Both the position numbers and the translations under genes were made by a program. The notes beneath the pieces are model-generated. The model was given only the letters and a program-made list of their open reading frames with translations, had not been told where the DNA came from and searched no databases. This document shows positions 53,796 to 63,252 of a stretch of 64,000 nucleotides of DNA, one piece after another (within the stretch, counting starts at the first letter, position 1; every line of letters starts with the position of its first letter). Source of the stretch: Fodinicola feengrottensis (lineage in GTDB: Bacteria; Actinomycetota; Actinomycetes; Mycobacteriales; HKI-0501); assembly GCF_010993775.1 (NCBI RefSeq), contig NZ_WOTO01000015.1, forward strand, positions 78,117-142,116, given 5' to 3'.

Positions 53796-54872
53796 GCGGG
53801 CTCCTTGACGGGCGTGATGTCGGTGATCAGTTGTTGGATGTGCTGGTTGATTTCGTCTCGGATGGTGCGTACAAGGTCGAGGGAGGCGTCGTCGGGGTCG
53901 GCGATGTCCCAGTCGTAGTACCGCTTGCCGGGCAGGATCGCGCAGGCGTCGCCGCAGCCCATGGTGACGATGATGTCGGCGTCCTGGACGACTTCGTCGG
54001 TGAGCGGTTTGGGGAACGCGGTGTCGACGCTGACGCCGATTTCGGCGAGCACGGTCAGGATTGCGGGGTCCATCGCGCGCCGCGGCGGGGTCAGAGCCGG
54101 CGGAATGGACGGTGACGCGGCCACCGGAGTGGTGTGTCAGCAGTGCCGCGGCGAGTTGGGAGCGGCCGGCGTTGTGGGTGCAGACGAAAAGTACGTCGGG
54201 TACGGCTTTGGCGGCGGCGTCGCGGGTGTGCGCGAGGGCGGTGAGTCGTTCGGCGGTGAAGTGTTCGGCGACGGTGAGGAGATGGGTGCGTACGGTCGCC
54301 GGCTGTTGGAGCAGTTCGTACGACTCGTGCAGATACCGCAGCACGGTGGTGCGGCTGAAGACGCCGTGGAAGCGCAGCGCGAGCCGGTCGGCGATGCGGT
54401 CGAGCATGCGGTCGGTGTTCGCGAGCGGTAGGTCGGCCAGGGAGCGTGCCATGGTGGCCTCCGGTGCGGGGTCGGCAGTTCGGTGGCGGCTGCCAGTGGT
54501 CGGATCTGCGGGTGGCGGGTCGGCGAACCAGTCCAGTACGGCGGACAACGCATTGAGGGTGTGCGGGGCGACGTGGTAGTGCACGAAGGATGCGTGCCGT
54601 TCGGCCGTGAGGAGTTCGCTGTCGCGCAGCATTTTCAAGTGATGATGGCTGATGGTGGGCTGCGAGACCGTCAGCGCAGCAGCGAGATCGGCGGGGCAGG
54701 CTTCGCCGCCGCCGTGCGCGGCGATGATGGACAGCAGCCGTACGCGCACTGGGTCGGCGAGCGCTTTGAAGCGGCGTGCGGCGGCGATGGCGTCCGCGTC
54801 GGTCAGAGCGTTGCGCAGTTGGGGGGGGCAGCACGGCTGGTGCTCGGATGGCGTGCTTTCCGGGCCGTTCAT
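53792..54872 (-). CDS. ArsR-ArsC fusion: arsenic repressor joined to arsenate reductase, one frame change
   Basis: ATG at 54872 overlaps the ACR3 stop. Residues 1-120 are an ArsR winged helix (ARRFKALADPVRVRLLSIIA, LTVSQPTISHHHLKMLRDSE), with Cys14, Cys15 and Cys59 placed like the As(III) site of corynebacterial ArsR. No stop follows: the frame continues through a three-helix domain (DRLALRFHGVFSRTTVLRYL, YELLQQPATVRTHLLTVAEH) into an ArsC P-loop (VLFVCTHNAGRSQLAAALLT). After a frame change near 54105 it ends with MDPAILTVLAEIGVSVDTAF, MGCGDACAILPGKRYYDWDI. About 355 residues. Confidence 0.7.
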
Positions 54873-56005
54873 GAGACAGGCTTTCCAGTCGGTGCTGGTG
54901 GTGTGCGGCGGTGAGGGACTGTCGGGTCGCCGGGGGGGAAGAACCGCCGTCCGGCCCACAAGGACACGTACACGAGAGCCACCAAGACCGGGACTTCGAT
55001 GAGTGGTCCGACGACGCCGGCGAGTGCTTGTCCTGAGGTGACACCGAAAACGGCGATCGCGACGGCGATGGCGAGTTCGAAGTTGTTGCCGGCGGCGGTG
55101 AACGCGAGGGTCGCGGTGCGGTTGTACGGCAGGCCGATGGTTTTTCCGAGGAGGAAGGAAAGTCCCCACATCAGCGCGAAGTATGCCAGCAGCGGCAAGG
55201 CGATCCGGACCACGTTGAGCGGTTCGGAGGTGATGGTGTGCCCCTGCAGGGCGAACAGGATCACGATGGTGAACAGCAGGCCGTACAGAGCGACCGGCCC
55301 GATCTTGGGCAGGAATCGGTTTTCGTACCAGTCGGTGCCTTTGCGGCGCTCACCGATCAGCCGGGTGAGGAATCCGGCGACCAGGGGAATGCCGAGGAAA
55401 ATCAGGACGCTGCCAGCGATAACGCCGATAGAGACGTGCAGGTCGGTCTGCGGCAGTCCGAGCCAGCCGGGTAGCAGGTTGAGGTAGAACCAGCCGAGCG
55501 CAGCGAACGCGACGATCTGGAACACCGAGTTGATGGCCACCAGGACGGCGGCGGCTTCTCGGTCGCCGCAGGACAGGTCGTTCCAGATGAGCACCATTGC
55601 GATGCACCGAGCCAGGCCGACGATGATCAACCCGGTCCGGTACGCCGGTTGGTCGGGCAGCAGCAGCCAGGCCAGCGCGAACATCACGGCCGGGCCGACG
55701 ATCCAGTTCAACGCCAGCGACGAGAGCAGCATCCGGCGATCGCCCGTGACGGTGTTCAGGTGGCCGTACCGGACCTTGGCCAGCACCGGATACATCATCA
55801 GCAGCAGCCCGAGCGCGATCGGCAGGGACACCGACCCGATCTTCACCGCGTCCAGGACGCCGCTGAGGCTGGGAATGATCCGGCCGAGCAGCAGGCCCAG
55901 GCCCATGGCGGCGAGGATCCAGACCGGCAGGAACCGGTCGAGCACCGACAGTCGGCCGACCACGGCAGTGCCGGTGGTGGTCGCTGAACTGGTTTCCGTG
56001 GCCAC
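54869..56005 (-). CDS. acr3: ACR3-family arsenite efflux permease
   Basis: 378 residues, intact. Ten hydrophobic segments: LPVWILAAMGLGLLLGRIIP, the conserved Cys motif GLARCIAMVLIWNDLSCGD, an NSVFQIVAF helix, PLIEVPVLVALVYVSLW and the conserved AFTAAGNNFELAIAVAIAVF. Arsenite is exported by this family using the proton gradient. It is the first gene of the minus-strand ars operon and diverges from a second ArsR gene; both share the operator region at 56023. Confidence 0.9.
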   Translation of the reverse strand: MATETSSATTTGTAVVGRLSVLDRFLPVWILAAMGLGLLLGRIIPSLSGVLDAVKIGSVSLPIALGLLLMMYPVLAKVRYGHLNTVTGDRRMLLSSLALNWIVGPAVMFALAWLLLPDQPAYRTGLIIVGLARCIAMVLIWNDLSCGDREAAAVLVAINSVFQIVAFAALGWFYLNLLPGWLGLPQTDLHVSIGVIAGSVLIFLGIPLVAGFLTRLIGERRKGTDWYENRFLPKIGPVALYGLLFTIVILFALQGHTITSEPLNVVRIALPLLAYFALMWGLSFLLGKTIGLPYNRTATLAFTAAGNNFELAIAVAIAVFGVTSGQALAGVVGPLIEVPVLVALVYVSLWAGRRFFPPGDPTVPHRRTPPAPTGKPVS

Positions 56006-56022
56006 GCGAACCCCGCTTCCGA

Positions 56023-56081
56023 TTCATAGATGTTCGTCTATGATGAGTACGGTAGCAGGCTTCATAGATGTCCATCAATGA
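56023..56081. promoter_or_regulatory. paired ArsR operators between acr3 and arsR
   Basis: TTCATAGATGTTCGTCTATG (56023-56042) contains the inverted arms CATAGA/TCTATG. TTCATAGATGTCCATCAATG (56061-56080) is a near-copy 38 bases on. Both lie in the 103-bp gap between the divergent starts. Confidence 0.65.
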
Positions 56082-56108
56082 GCTGTTCGGTGTAGGGGGT
56101 ACGGGCGA

Positions 56109-56468
56109 ATGACCGCGAGCGGTACGACCACGCATGTGGTCGTCGAGCCAGCAGTCAGGTCGTGCGCGAGTTCGGCGCCGACCGAGGCGCCACTGGACCG
56201 CGCGGCCGCTGAGGACCTGGCGAAGACGCTAAAGGCGGTCGCCGATCCGACCCGGTTGCAGTTGTTGAGTCTGATCCGCGCCGCGCCCGCTGGCGAGGCG
56301 TGCGTGTGTGATTTGACCGAGCCGGTCGGGTTGAGTCAGCCAACGGTCAGCCACCACCTCAAGGTGCTGGTGAATGCGGGCCTGCTGCGACGGGAGCCAC
56401 GTGGCACGTGGACCTGGTATTCGTTGGTGGCCGAGCAGTGGGAAGGACTACGGAATTTGCTCGCGTGA
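56109..56468 (+). CDS. arsR: ArsR-family arsenic repressor
   Basis: 119 residues, intact. LAKTLKAVADPTRLQLLSLI, then the As(III) site EACVCDLTEPVGLSQPTVSH (CxC in the recognition helix, as in the ELCVCDL motif), and HHLKVLVNAGLLRREPRGTW. Divergent from acr3. It probably represses both directions via the paired operators. Confidence 0.85.
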   Translation: MTASGTTTHVVVEPAVRSCASSAPTEAPLDRAAAEDLAKTLKAVADPTRLQLLSLIRAAPAGEACVCDLTEPVGLSQPTVSHHLKVLVNAGLLRREPRGTWTWYSLVAEQWEGLRNLLA

Positions 56469-56921
56469 GTCAAGGATGGTGCCAGTTTTCCCGGCATATT
56501 TGCGGAGTGCGCGTACGAGCAACGGCACGGCGACAGCCGTGGGCAGGAACCAGAATGTCACGGCGGGGAGCAGATTCCAGACCGGCAGGCGGCGTGGCCC
56601 GTTGTCGACATAAAAAGCGGTCAACATCGCCGTGTACGAGCCTGTCATCGCCGGAATATGCGTCCACAACCAACCTCGCCACTGGATGCGATGTGCGAGA
56701 TAGCCGGTCGTCGCGCAGGCAACCGCCACCAGCCCGGTGGTCGCAAGATGCCACAGATGTGCCCAGTTCGTGGTGGCGATGGCTGTGCCGGTGACGAAAA
56801 CCGCGCCGAGCGCCACAAGATAACGACGACCTCTCGGGGGGGGGTGCCGTCCCGGTGCCTTGCGGGCGAACATCGTCATGGCGCCCAGAATGACCGCCGC
56901 CAGGCCGGCAGAATATGGCAA
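56448..56921 (-). CDS. DUF2306-like small membrane protein
   Basis: Starts at a TTG near 56921 (a better start a little upstream may be hidden by an indel). Helices: AGLAAVILGAMTMFARKAPG, RYLVALGAVFVTGTAIATTN, LWHLATTGLVAVACATTGYL and LPAVTFWFLPTAVAVPLLVR. The motif AHLWHL and YTAMLTAFYVDNGPR fits the DUF2306 type of four-helix membrane protein. 20 bases overlap the arsR end on the other strand. Function unknown. Confidence 0.55.
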   Translation of the reverse strand: MPYSAGLAAVILGAMTMFARKAPGRHPPPRGRRYLVALGAVFVTGTAIATTNWAHLWHLATTGLVAVACATTGYLAHRIQWRGWLWTHIPAMTGSYTAMLTAFYVDNGPRRLPVWNLLPAVTFWFLPTAVAVPLLVRALRKYAGKTGTILDSREQIP

Positions 56922-57344
56922 CCGATAAGGATTTGTAGGGCCATAACGTCACCTCTGGAACGTCCCGATAGGTGCAACGCTACGCGTCGAGGTGACCGCT
57001 GACTGTCGGCCAAACGGCTCGCTGGGTTCTCTCCGTGGATCATGTGCCGGCACCTGGATCACCGCATCCCGTAGGCCTGATACCCGCGGGTTCCCTGCGG
57101 AATTTTTGGTGCCAGGGATCGGTGCAGCAGTCGCCGCGGATGGCGGCGGATTCGACAGCCGTCGATATCGACGGTCGTCGAAGTCAAGTGTCGGTGTGTG
57201 CGTAACCGCGCGGGTTTGACTCTGATGTTGGCCGTTGTTAACCACGCGTTCACCCGGGTGTCCGGGGACTGATGCGAATGATTCCGATGGTGTGCCGCGG
57301 AGATGACGCGTCGGGCGTCGTCGGCAACGGTAGTGAGGGGTTTG
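56922..57344. other. intergenic region upstream of pstS
   Basis: About 420 bases without a supported gene. A GTTCACC motif at 57248-57254 is followed by a partial repeat; the remainder shows no clear regulatory element. Confidence 0.4.
57248..57269 (+). promoter_or_regulatory. possible PHO box
   Basis: GTTCACCCGGGTGTCCGGGG contains one exact GTTCACC unit and a weak second one at 11-base spacing, like PhoP sites of streptomycetes. It lies 90 bases before pstS. Confidence 0.3.
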
Positions 57345-58539
57345 ATGTCTGGACGGATGCTTGCGGCGGTCACTGCAGTGGTGGGTGCCGGGACGTGCTT
57401 CGTCGTGGTGCTGGCCGGGTGCGGAAGCACCAGCAACGTTGGTTCGACTACCTCTAGCGGGGACGCGACGGGATTCGGCAAACAGATCTGCTCCAGTGCG
57501 GGCGCGGACAAACCCGGCTACACCAACGGTGTCGCGAAGATTCCTGGTGTCGCAAGCAAACTGTCCGGCGCCGGCTCGACATTTGTGGCCCCCATTTTGT
57601 CGGTGTGGACGAAGAACTACGCGAGTGTGGGCAACGTTCAGGTCGCCTATCAGTCGATCGGGTCCGGGGGTGGGGTGAAGCAGATTTCCGCCGGTACGGT
57701 GGACTTCGGAGCGAGTGACACTCCCATGAAGGATTCCGAGCTGGCGGCGGCGAAAGGTGGCCCGATTCTGCACATTCCGTTGACGTTGGGCGCGGTGGTG
57801 CCGACGTACAAGGTGAACGGTGTCAAGAGCGGGTTGAAGTTCGGCGGGGACACGCGGGGGAAGATTTTCGCGGGTGAGATCACAAAGTGGAACGATCCAG
57901 CGTTGACGGCGCGCTGAATCCGGGCATCAAGCTGCCGGACGAACCGATCGCCGTCGCGCACCGCTCGGATGGTTCGGGTACGACCGCGGTGTGGACCGAC
58001 TACCTGACCAAGGAATCGCCATCCTGGGTGAGCAAACTGGGCGGGAAGGACCGCTCGGTCGGCAAGGAGGTCGCGTGGCCGGTGGGTATCGGCGGTAAGG
58101 GCAACGAGGGTGTGTCTGGTGTGGTGAACCAGACCGAGGGTGCGATCGGGTACGTGGAGTTGGCGTACGCGCTGGCGCAGGACCTCACCTACGGACAGGT
58201 GAAAAACAAGGCCGGCAACTTCATCCAGCCGTGCATCGCCACCGTCACCAAGGACGTGGAGGGCCTGCAGTTCCCGGCCGACTTGCGTACGAGCTTGACC
58301 GATGGCAGTGACGCCAACGCCTACCCGATCACGGGCACGACGTACGCGCTGGTGTACCAGAGGCAGACGGACAAGGCGAAGGCCGCCGCGTTGGCGAACT
58401 TCTTCTCGTGGGTGTGCTGACCACCGGCCAAGACCAGGCCAGTCAGGTCCACTACGCGCCGCTGGGCAAAGACCTGCAGCAATTGGCCATCGGCCAGGTC
58501 AAGAAGATGACGCTCAACGGCACGCCGCTGGCGGCGTAA
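57345..58539 (+). CDS. pstS: phosphate ABC transporter substrate-binding lipoprotein, frame-shifted
   Basis: ATG at 57345. Signal MSGRMLAAVTAVVGAGTCFV is followed by lipobox LAGC. LSGAGSTFVAPILSVWTKNY, then YQSIGSGGGVKQISAGTVDF with GASDTPM, are the phosphate-loop residues. Frame changes near 57905 and 58415 split the gene; the middle reads PIAVAHRSDGSGTTAVWTDY and the end reads QVHYAPLGKDLQQLAIGQVK. About 397 residues. It captures phosphate (or arsenate as a competitor) outside the membrane. Confidence 0.85.
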
Positions 58540-58566
58540 CAGATTGCGCGTACCAAAGGAGATTGG

Positions 58567-58597
58567 CCTCGGTGGCGCGCCTGCCGCGCCATCGAGG
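58567..58597 (+). promoter_or_regulatory. stem-loop between pstS and pstC
   Basis: CCTCGGTGGCGCG pairs with CGCGCCATCGAGG around a five-base loop. It has no T tract. A stable stem after the binding-protein gene can protect its message and reduce read-through to the permease genes. Confidence 0.55.
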
Positions 58598-58617
58598 CTG
58601 TGCCGGTGAGGAGAACA

Positions 58618-59635
58618 ATGCTGGATACGAACCACAGCCCACCGCGGGAATCGGTGAGTCAGCTGCTGGTCGCGCGACGGTCCCGGTGGCGGTCCGCGGA
58701 CACCTTGTTCGCGGTGTTCATGCGAGCCGTCGGAGTGTTGGTCATCGCCGTTTTGGTCGGTACGGCGGTGTTTCTGATCGTCGACTCGTGGCCGGCCATC
58801 ATGCATTACGGCCCGCTGAGTTATCTGATGTCGGACCGGTGGGCGCCGTCGGAGGCGACTTCGGCCAGTAGCAACCCGAATCCGTACGGGATCCTGCAGT
58901 TCGTCTACGGCAGCATCGTCACCTCGGTGATCGGGATGCTGATCGCCGTCCCGGTGTCGATCGCGGTCGCCCTGTACATCACTGATGTCGCACCGAAATG
59001 GTTGCAACGGCCGTTGAGCTACCTGGTCGACCTGCTGGCGGCGATTCCGAGTGTCGTGTACGGATTCTGGGGCATTTTCGCGCTCGTCCCGGCATTGCAA
59101 CCGATCGGCGCGGCCGTGGGCAACACGCTCGGCCACATTCCGGTGGTCGGGATCGCTTTCGCCGGACCGTTTTTTTTTCGGTGTCTCGTACCTGACTGCT
59201 GGCGTGATTTTGGCGATCATGGTGCTGCCGATCATCACCGCCATCGTCCGCGAAGTGTTCAGCCTTGCACCGGTCGCGGAGAAAGAAGCGGCATCGGCGC
59301 TGGGCGCGACCCGCTGGGAAATGCTGCGCATGGCCGTACTTCCGCGGTCGCGGTCGGGGATCATCGGCGCGTCGATTTTGGGACTGGGCCGCGCGTTGGG
59401 TGAGACGATCGCCGTCACGATGGTGATCGGCAACAACGTACTGGCGATCACCGCCAGCATTCTCGGCCAGGGCGCCACCATGCCGTCGGTGATCGCGAAC
59501 GAGTTCACCGAAGCCAACCAGCCGTTCCACCTGCAGTCGTTGTTTGTGGTCGCGCTGTGGCTGATGGCCTTCGCGCTGGTGGTCAACGTGATCGGCAAAC
59601 TGATCGTTCGCCGCTCCGGAGAGGATATCGCCTGA
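58618..59635 (+). CDS. pstC: phosphate ABC transporter permease, one frame change
   Basis: ATG at 58618 after GAGGAG. Six helices: AVGVLVIAVLVGTAVFLIVD, YGSIVTSVIGMLIAVPVSIA, YLVDLLAAIPSVVYGFWGIF, then a frame change in a run of nine T near 59175, and ILAIMVLPIITAIVREVF, ALGATRWEMLRMAVLPRSRS (the EAA loop touching PstB) and a final helix. Stop overlaps pstA (TGATGA). The T-run position makes a sequencing error likely. Confidence 0.85.
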
Positions 59636-60540
59636 TGACCGACACGATTGTCGCTGCGCCGATCACACGCCGGCAGCAGATTGTCCAGGCACCGATCCGG
59701 CACCGCGGTCGGCGCCGTGTCGTGGACGCCACGATGACCGGCATATTGGCTGCGGTCATGATCGCATGCGTCGCGGTTTTGTTGTGGGTGCTGGGATACG
59801 TGGCATCGATCGGACTGCAGTTCCTCGGTCCCGAATTCCTCACGCAGACCCCGCCGGGCAATCCGGCCGATGCCGGTGGCGGGTTCGTGAACGGCATCAT
59901 CGGAAGCGTGGAGATCGTCGGCATCGCCACCGCGATCGCGGTCCCGCTGGGCATGTCCGCGGCGGTGCTCATCGTCGAGTACGGCGGCCGGCTGGCCCGC
60001 TGGGTCAGCTTCCTCACCGACGTACTCGTCGGGGTACCGACCATCGTCACAGGCGCGTTCGTGTACGCGATCTGGGTCACCCAGTTCGGGTTCTCCGGGC
60101 TTGCCGGCGCGGTGGCTCTCGCCTTGGTGATGCTGCCGCTGGTGATCCGTTCCACCGCCGAAATGCTGCGCCTGGTGCCCGCTGAGCTCCGGGAAGCCAG
60201 TCTCGCGCTCGGGGTCACGAAAGCCCGTACGATCACCTCCATCGTGCTGCCAACCGCGCGCACCGGGGTGATCACCGGGGTGATGCTGGCGGTCGCCCGC
60301 GCGATGGGGGAAACCGCGCCGCTTTTGTTGACAGCGCTGGGGAACGACCTGTTCACCGAAGTGAACCCGACGCATCGGATGTCGACGCTGTCGTTGCAGA
60401 TCTTCGGCTCCGCCATCACCGGCTACAAAGCAGCCCAAGCCCGCGCCTGGGCCGGCGCGCTCACCTTGATCGCGATCGTCCTGATCGCCACCATCGTGGC
60501 CCGCCTCGCGAGCCGCCGGACCTTCACCTCGGGACGCTGA
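59635..60540 (+). CDS. pstA: phosphate ABC transporter permease
   Basis: 301 residues, intact. Helices [60 protein letters not shown] and [19 protein letters not shown]; the ATPase-contact loop is [20 protein letters not shown]. Ends two bases before pstB. Confidence 0.9.
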   Translation: MTDTIVAAPITRRQQIVQAPIRHRGRRRVVDATMTGILAAVMIACVAVLLWVLGYVASIGLQFLGPEFLTQTPPGNPADAGGGFVNGIIGSVEIVGIATAIAVPLGMSAAVLIVEYGGRLARWVSFLTDVLVGVPTIVTGAFVYAIWVTQFGFSGLAGAVALALVMLPLVIRSTAEMLRLVPAELREASLALGVTKARTITSIVLPTARTGVITGVMLAVARAMGETAPLLLTALGNDLFTEVNPTHRMSTLSLQIFGSAITGYKAAQARAWAGALTLIAIVLIATIVARLASRRTFTSGR

Positions 60541-60541
60541 C

Positions 60542-61441
60542 ATGACCACACCAGAGCCCACCAACGTGCCGGTGAAGATCCGCACCGTCGTCACCGAGCG
60601 CGCGCCCAGCGATATTTCCGGGCTGGAAAACGAAACCATCGACGCGGCATTACCCGGCCGTACCGGAAGCCGGGTCGAGATCCGCGACCTGAGCGCTTTC
60701 TACGGCAGCCACCTGGCCGTGACCGGCGTCAACCTCATTGTGGAGCCCACCGAGGTGACCGCCTTAATCGGGCCGTCTGGCTGCGGCAAATCCACCGTGC
60801 TGCGCTGCGTCAACGGCATGCACCTGAACACCCCGACCGGCAGGGTCCAGGGCCAGGTGCTGATCGATGACATCAACATCCTCGGCAAAGGCGTCGACCC
60901 GGTGCTGGTACGCCGCAACGTCGGCATGGTTTTCCAGCGCCCCAACCCGTTTCCGACGATGAGCATCTACGACAATGTCGTCGCCGGGCTGCGGCTGGGT
61001 CGCCGCGGCCGGCGCACCAGCGAGTACGACGACATCGTCGAAGTGTCCCTGACCCGCGCGGGTCTGTGGCCGGAAGTCAAGGACCGTCTCAAAGCCGCCG
61101 GCTCCAGCCTGTCCGGCGGGCAACAGCAGCGACTGTGCATCGCCCGCGCTCTCGCGGTGGAGCCGAGGGTGCTGCTGATGGATGAGCCCTGCTCGGCGCT
61201 CGACCCGATCTCGACCCTGGTCATCGAAGACCTGATCGCGGAACTGAAAGCCAGCTACACGATCATCATCGTCACCCACAACATGCAGCAAGCCGCGCGC
61301 GTCTCGGACACCACCGCGTTTCTCACCGTACCGGGCCTCGGGCAGGCCGGCGCCCTGGTCGAGATCGGCCCGACCTCGCGGATCTTCAGCAACCCCAACG
61401 AAAAAGCCACCGAAGACTACATCACCGGGAAGGTCGGGTGA
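60542..61441 (+). CDS. pstB: phosphate ABC transporter ATPase
   Basis: 299 residues, intact. Walker [11 protein letters not shown] (76-85), Q loop [20 protein letters not shown], signature [10 protein letters not shown], Walker [15 protein letters not shown], switch [13 protein letters not shown]. An extra 45-residue N-terminus is longer than usual. GTG of the next gene overlaps its stop. Confidence 0.92.
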   Translation: MTTPEPTNVPVKIRTVVTERAPSDISGLENETIDAALPGRTGSRVEIRDLSAFYGSHLAVTGVNLIVEPTEVTALIGPSGCGKSTVLRCVNGMHLNTPTGRVQGQVLIDDINILGKGVDPVLVRRNVGMVFQRPNPFPTMSIYDNVVAGLRLGRRGRRTSEYDDIVEVSLTRAGLWPEVKDRLKAAGSSLSGGQQQRLCIARALAVEPRVLLMDEPCSALDPISTLVIEDLIAELKASYTIIIVTHNMQQAARVSDTTAFLTVPGLGQAGALVEIGPTSRIFSNPNEKATEDYITGKVG

Positions 61442-61857
61442 GACTCCTGATGAACGCCGAACCCGCGCCATCGATGAACCAGTCATCGAAGGACGCTGCC
61501 TCGGCGTACGCGAGGGTCACGCCTGTTTCGATCGGGCAGCTACGGGTGTTGCGGATCGGCGCGATCGAACTTCACCTGGACGGCTTCCAACTCAAGGTCC
61601 ACGGGAAACTGGTGCATCTTCCGATGAAGGAACACCAACTTCTGGTCCTGCTGATGGACAACGCCGGCCGCGCGCTGACCCGCCGCTACCTGCTGGACAC
61701 CGTCTGGGGCAAAGGCTACGGCGACAGCAACAAAACCCTCGACGTGCACATCAAACGGCTCCGCACCCGGCTACGCAGCGGACCCGACGACGATCCAGGG
61801 CCAATCCGGACCGTGCGCGGAGTCGGCTACATCTTCGACTACACACCCGAGGACTGA
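61438..61857 (+). CDS. orphan winged-helix (OmpR-type DNA-binding) protein without receiver
   Basis: GTG at 61438 overlapping pstB. 139 residues: a 50-residue lead, a beta-sheet start [69 protein letters not shown] and [12 protein letters not shown]. This is a complete Trans_reg_C domain, but no receiver domain precedes it. Position suggests regulation of the pst operon. Confidence 0.7.
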   Translation: MRLLMNAEPAPSMNQSSKDAASAYARVTPVSIGQLRVLRIGAIELHLDGFQLKVHGKLVHLPMKEHQLLVLLMDNAGRALTRRYLLDTVWGKGYGDSNKTLDVHIKRLRTRLRSGPDDDPGPIRTVRGVGYIFDYTPED

Positions 61858-61983
61858 TTTCTCTACCCCCGCGGGCGGCGGTACGCCAGCAGACGTCGAC
61901 CCTAGCCCGGCCCGGCTACCTGAGCGGACAGGCATCTTGTGCGACAGTCGCAACGGCGGTGAGATCACCGGCAGAATGCGATC

Positions 61984-63223
61984 ATGGCGCCCACGACCGA
62001 TCCGGCCGAATCCGAAGCAGAGCAGGCACGATGGCTGTCCCGACCAGTCGCCGGCATCGGCACCGCCAGCTTTCTGGCCGATGTGGGGCATGAGATCCCC
62101 ACCGCGTTGTTGCCGAGCCTGCTCACTTCGACGTTGGGCGCGCCGGCGGTGGTGCTCGGGTTGATTGAGGGAATCTCCGATGCGCTGGCCGGCGGCGCGA
62201 GGTTCGTCGGTGGCGCGCTGGCCGATGATCCGCGCCGCCGTCGCCGGATCGCGGTCGGTGGGTACGCGAGCACGGCGGTGTTGGCCGCGTTGACCGGCGC
62301 CGCCGGTGCGGCGTGGCAGGTCGGGGTGCTGCGTGCTGGGGCGTGGGCGGCCCGCGGGTTGCGGGTGCCGGCCCGCAACGCGTTGCTTGCCGATGTGGTG
62401 CCGGCCAGCGCGTACGGGCGCGCGTACGGGTTCGAGCGGATGATGGACAACCTCGGGGCGATCGTCGGCCCGCTGCTCGCGCTCGTGCTGGTCGCGACGC
62501 TGGGCGTACGCGCCGCCATCGGGCTGTCGGTGATTCCCGGCCTGCTCGCGGCGGCGGTCGCGATCATCTACGCCATCCGGCACACCGCGCGCTCACGCGA
62601 ACGCGACCGCGTACCACTGCGGCTGCGGATCAGGCCGGTCATGCAGGGAAAACTGGGCCGGCTGATCGCGGCGGCGGCCGTGTTCGAGGTCGGCAACGTG
62701 GCCGCGACCCTGCTGATCCTGCGCGCCACCGACCTGCTCCGGCCCGGCTACGCGCGACCGCCGCCACCACGCTTGCGTTGGCGCTCTACACCCTCTACAA
62801 CGTCGCCGCCACGGTCGCGTCACTGCCCGCGGGCCGTACGGCGGACCGGCTCGGCAGCCGCGGACCGGTGTTGGTGTTTCTGGCCGGCGCGTTGGTTTTC
62901 GCCGCAGCGCGTATGTCGGTTTCGCCTTCCCCATCACGAATCTTGTCCTGCTGGGGATCCCGTTCCTCGCGGCTGGGCTGGCGATCGGATGCGTGGAGAC
63001 CGCCCAGCATTCGGCGGTCGCCGCTCTCGCGCCGGCCGGCATACGCGGCGCGGCATTCGGGTTGTTGGCCACCGTCCAAGCCATCGGCAACTTCGCTGCC
63101 AGCGCTGGCGCCGGACTGTTGTGGACCACAGTGTCAGCCACCGCGGCGTTCAGCTACCTCGCCGGCTGGATGGCCGTCGCGTCCGTACTTCTGTTGTTCC
63201 TCAAGCCATTCCGGCGTACCTGA
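61984..63223 (+). CDS. MFS transporter in the arsenic/phosphate island, frame-shifted
   Basis: ATG at 61984. Reads FLADVGHEIPTALLPSLLTS, GLIEGISDALAGGARFVGGA, ADDPRRRRRIAVGGY (the MFS cytoplasmic loop motif), then VPARNALLADVVPASAYGRA and RMMDNLGAIVGPLLALVLV. Frame changes near 62765 and 62920 join to ALALYTLYNVAATVASLPAG, FPITNLVLLGIPFLAAGLAI and QAIGNFAASAGAGLLWTTVS. Twelve helices, about 410 residues. A DVxHE-type MFS protein next to ars genes is consistent with export of an arsenic compound; substrate unproven. Confidence 0.7.
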
Positions 63224-63252
63224 GGGGTGACGTAGGAAAGAAGCGTCGTGTC

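Noticed and set aside
58321..60639. A 772-codon open frame on the minus strand across pstC, pstA and pstB
   Set aside because: It is antisense to the conserved pst genes; its composition (Arg, His, Asp, Gln-rich) is that of a high-GC shadow frame and it has no domain.
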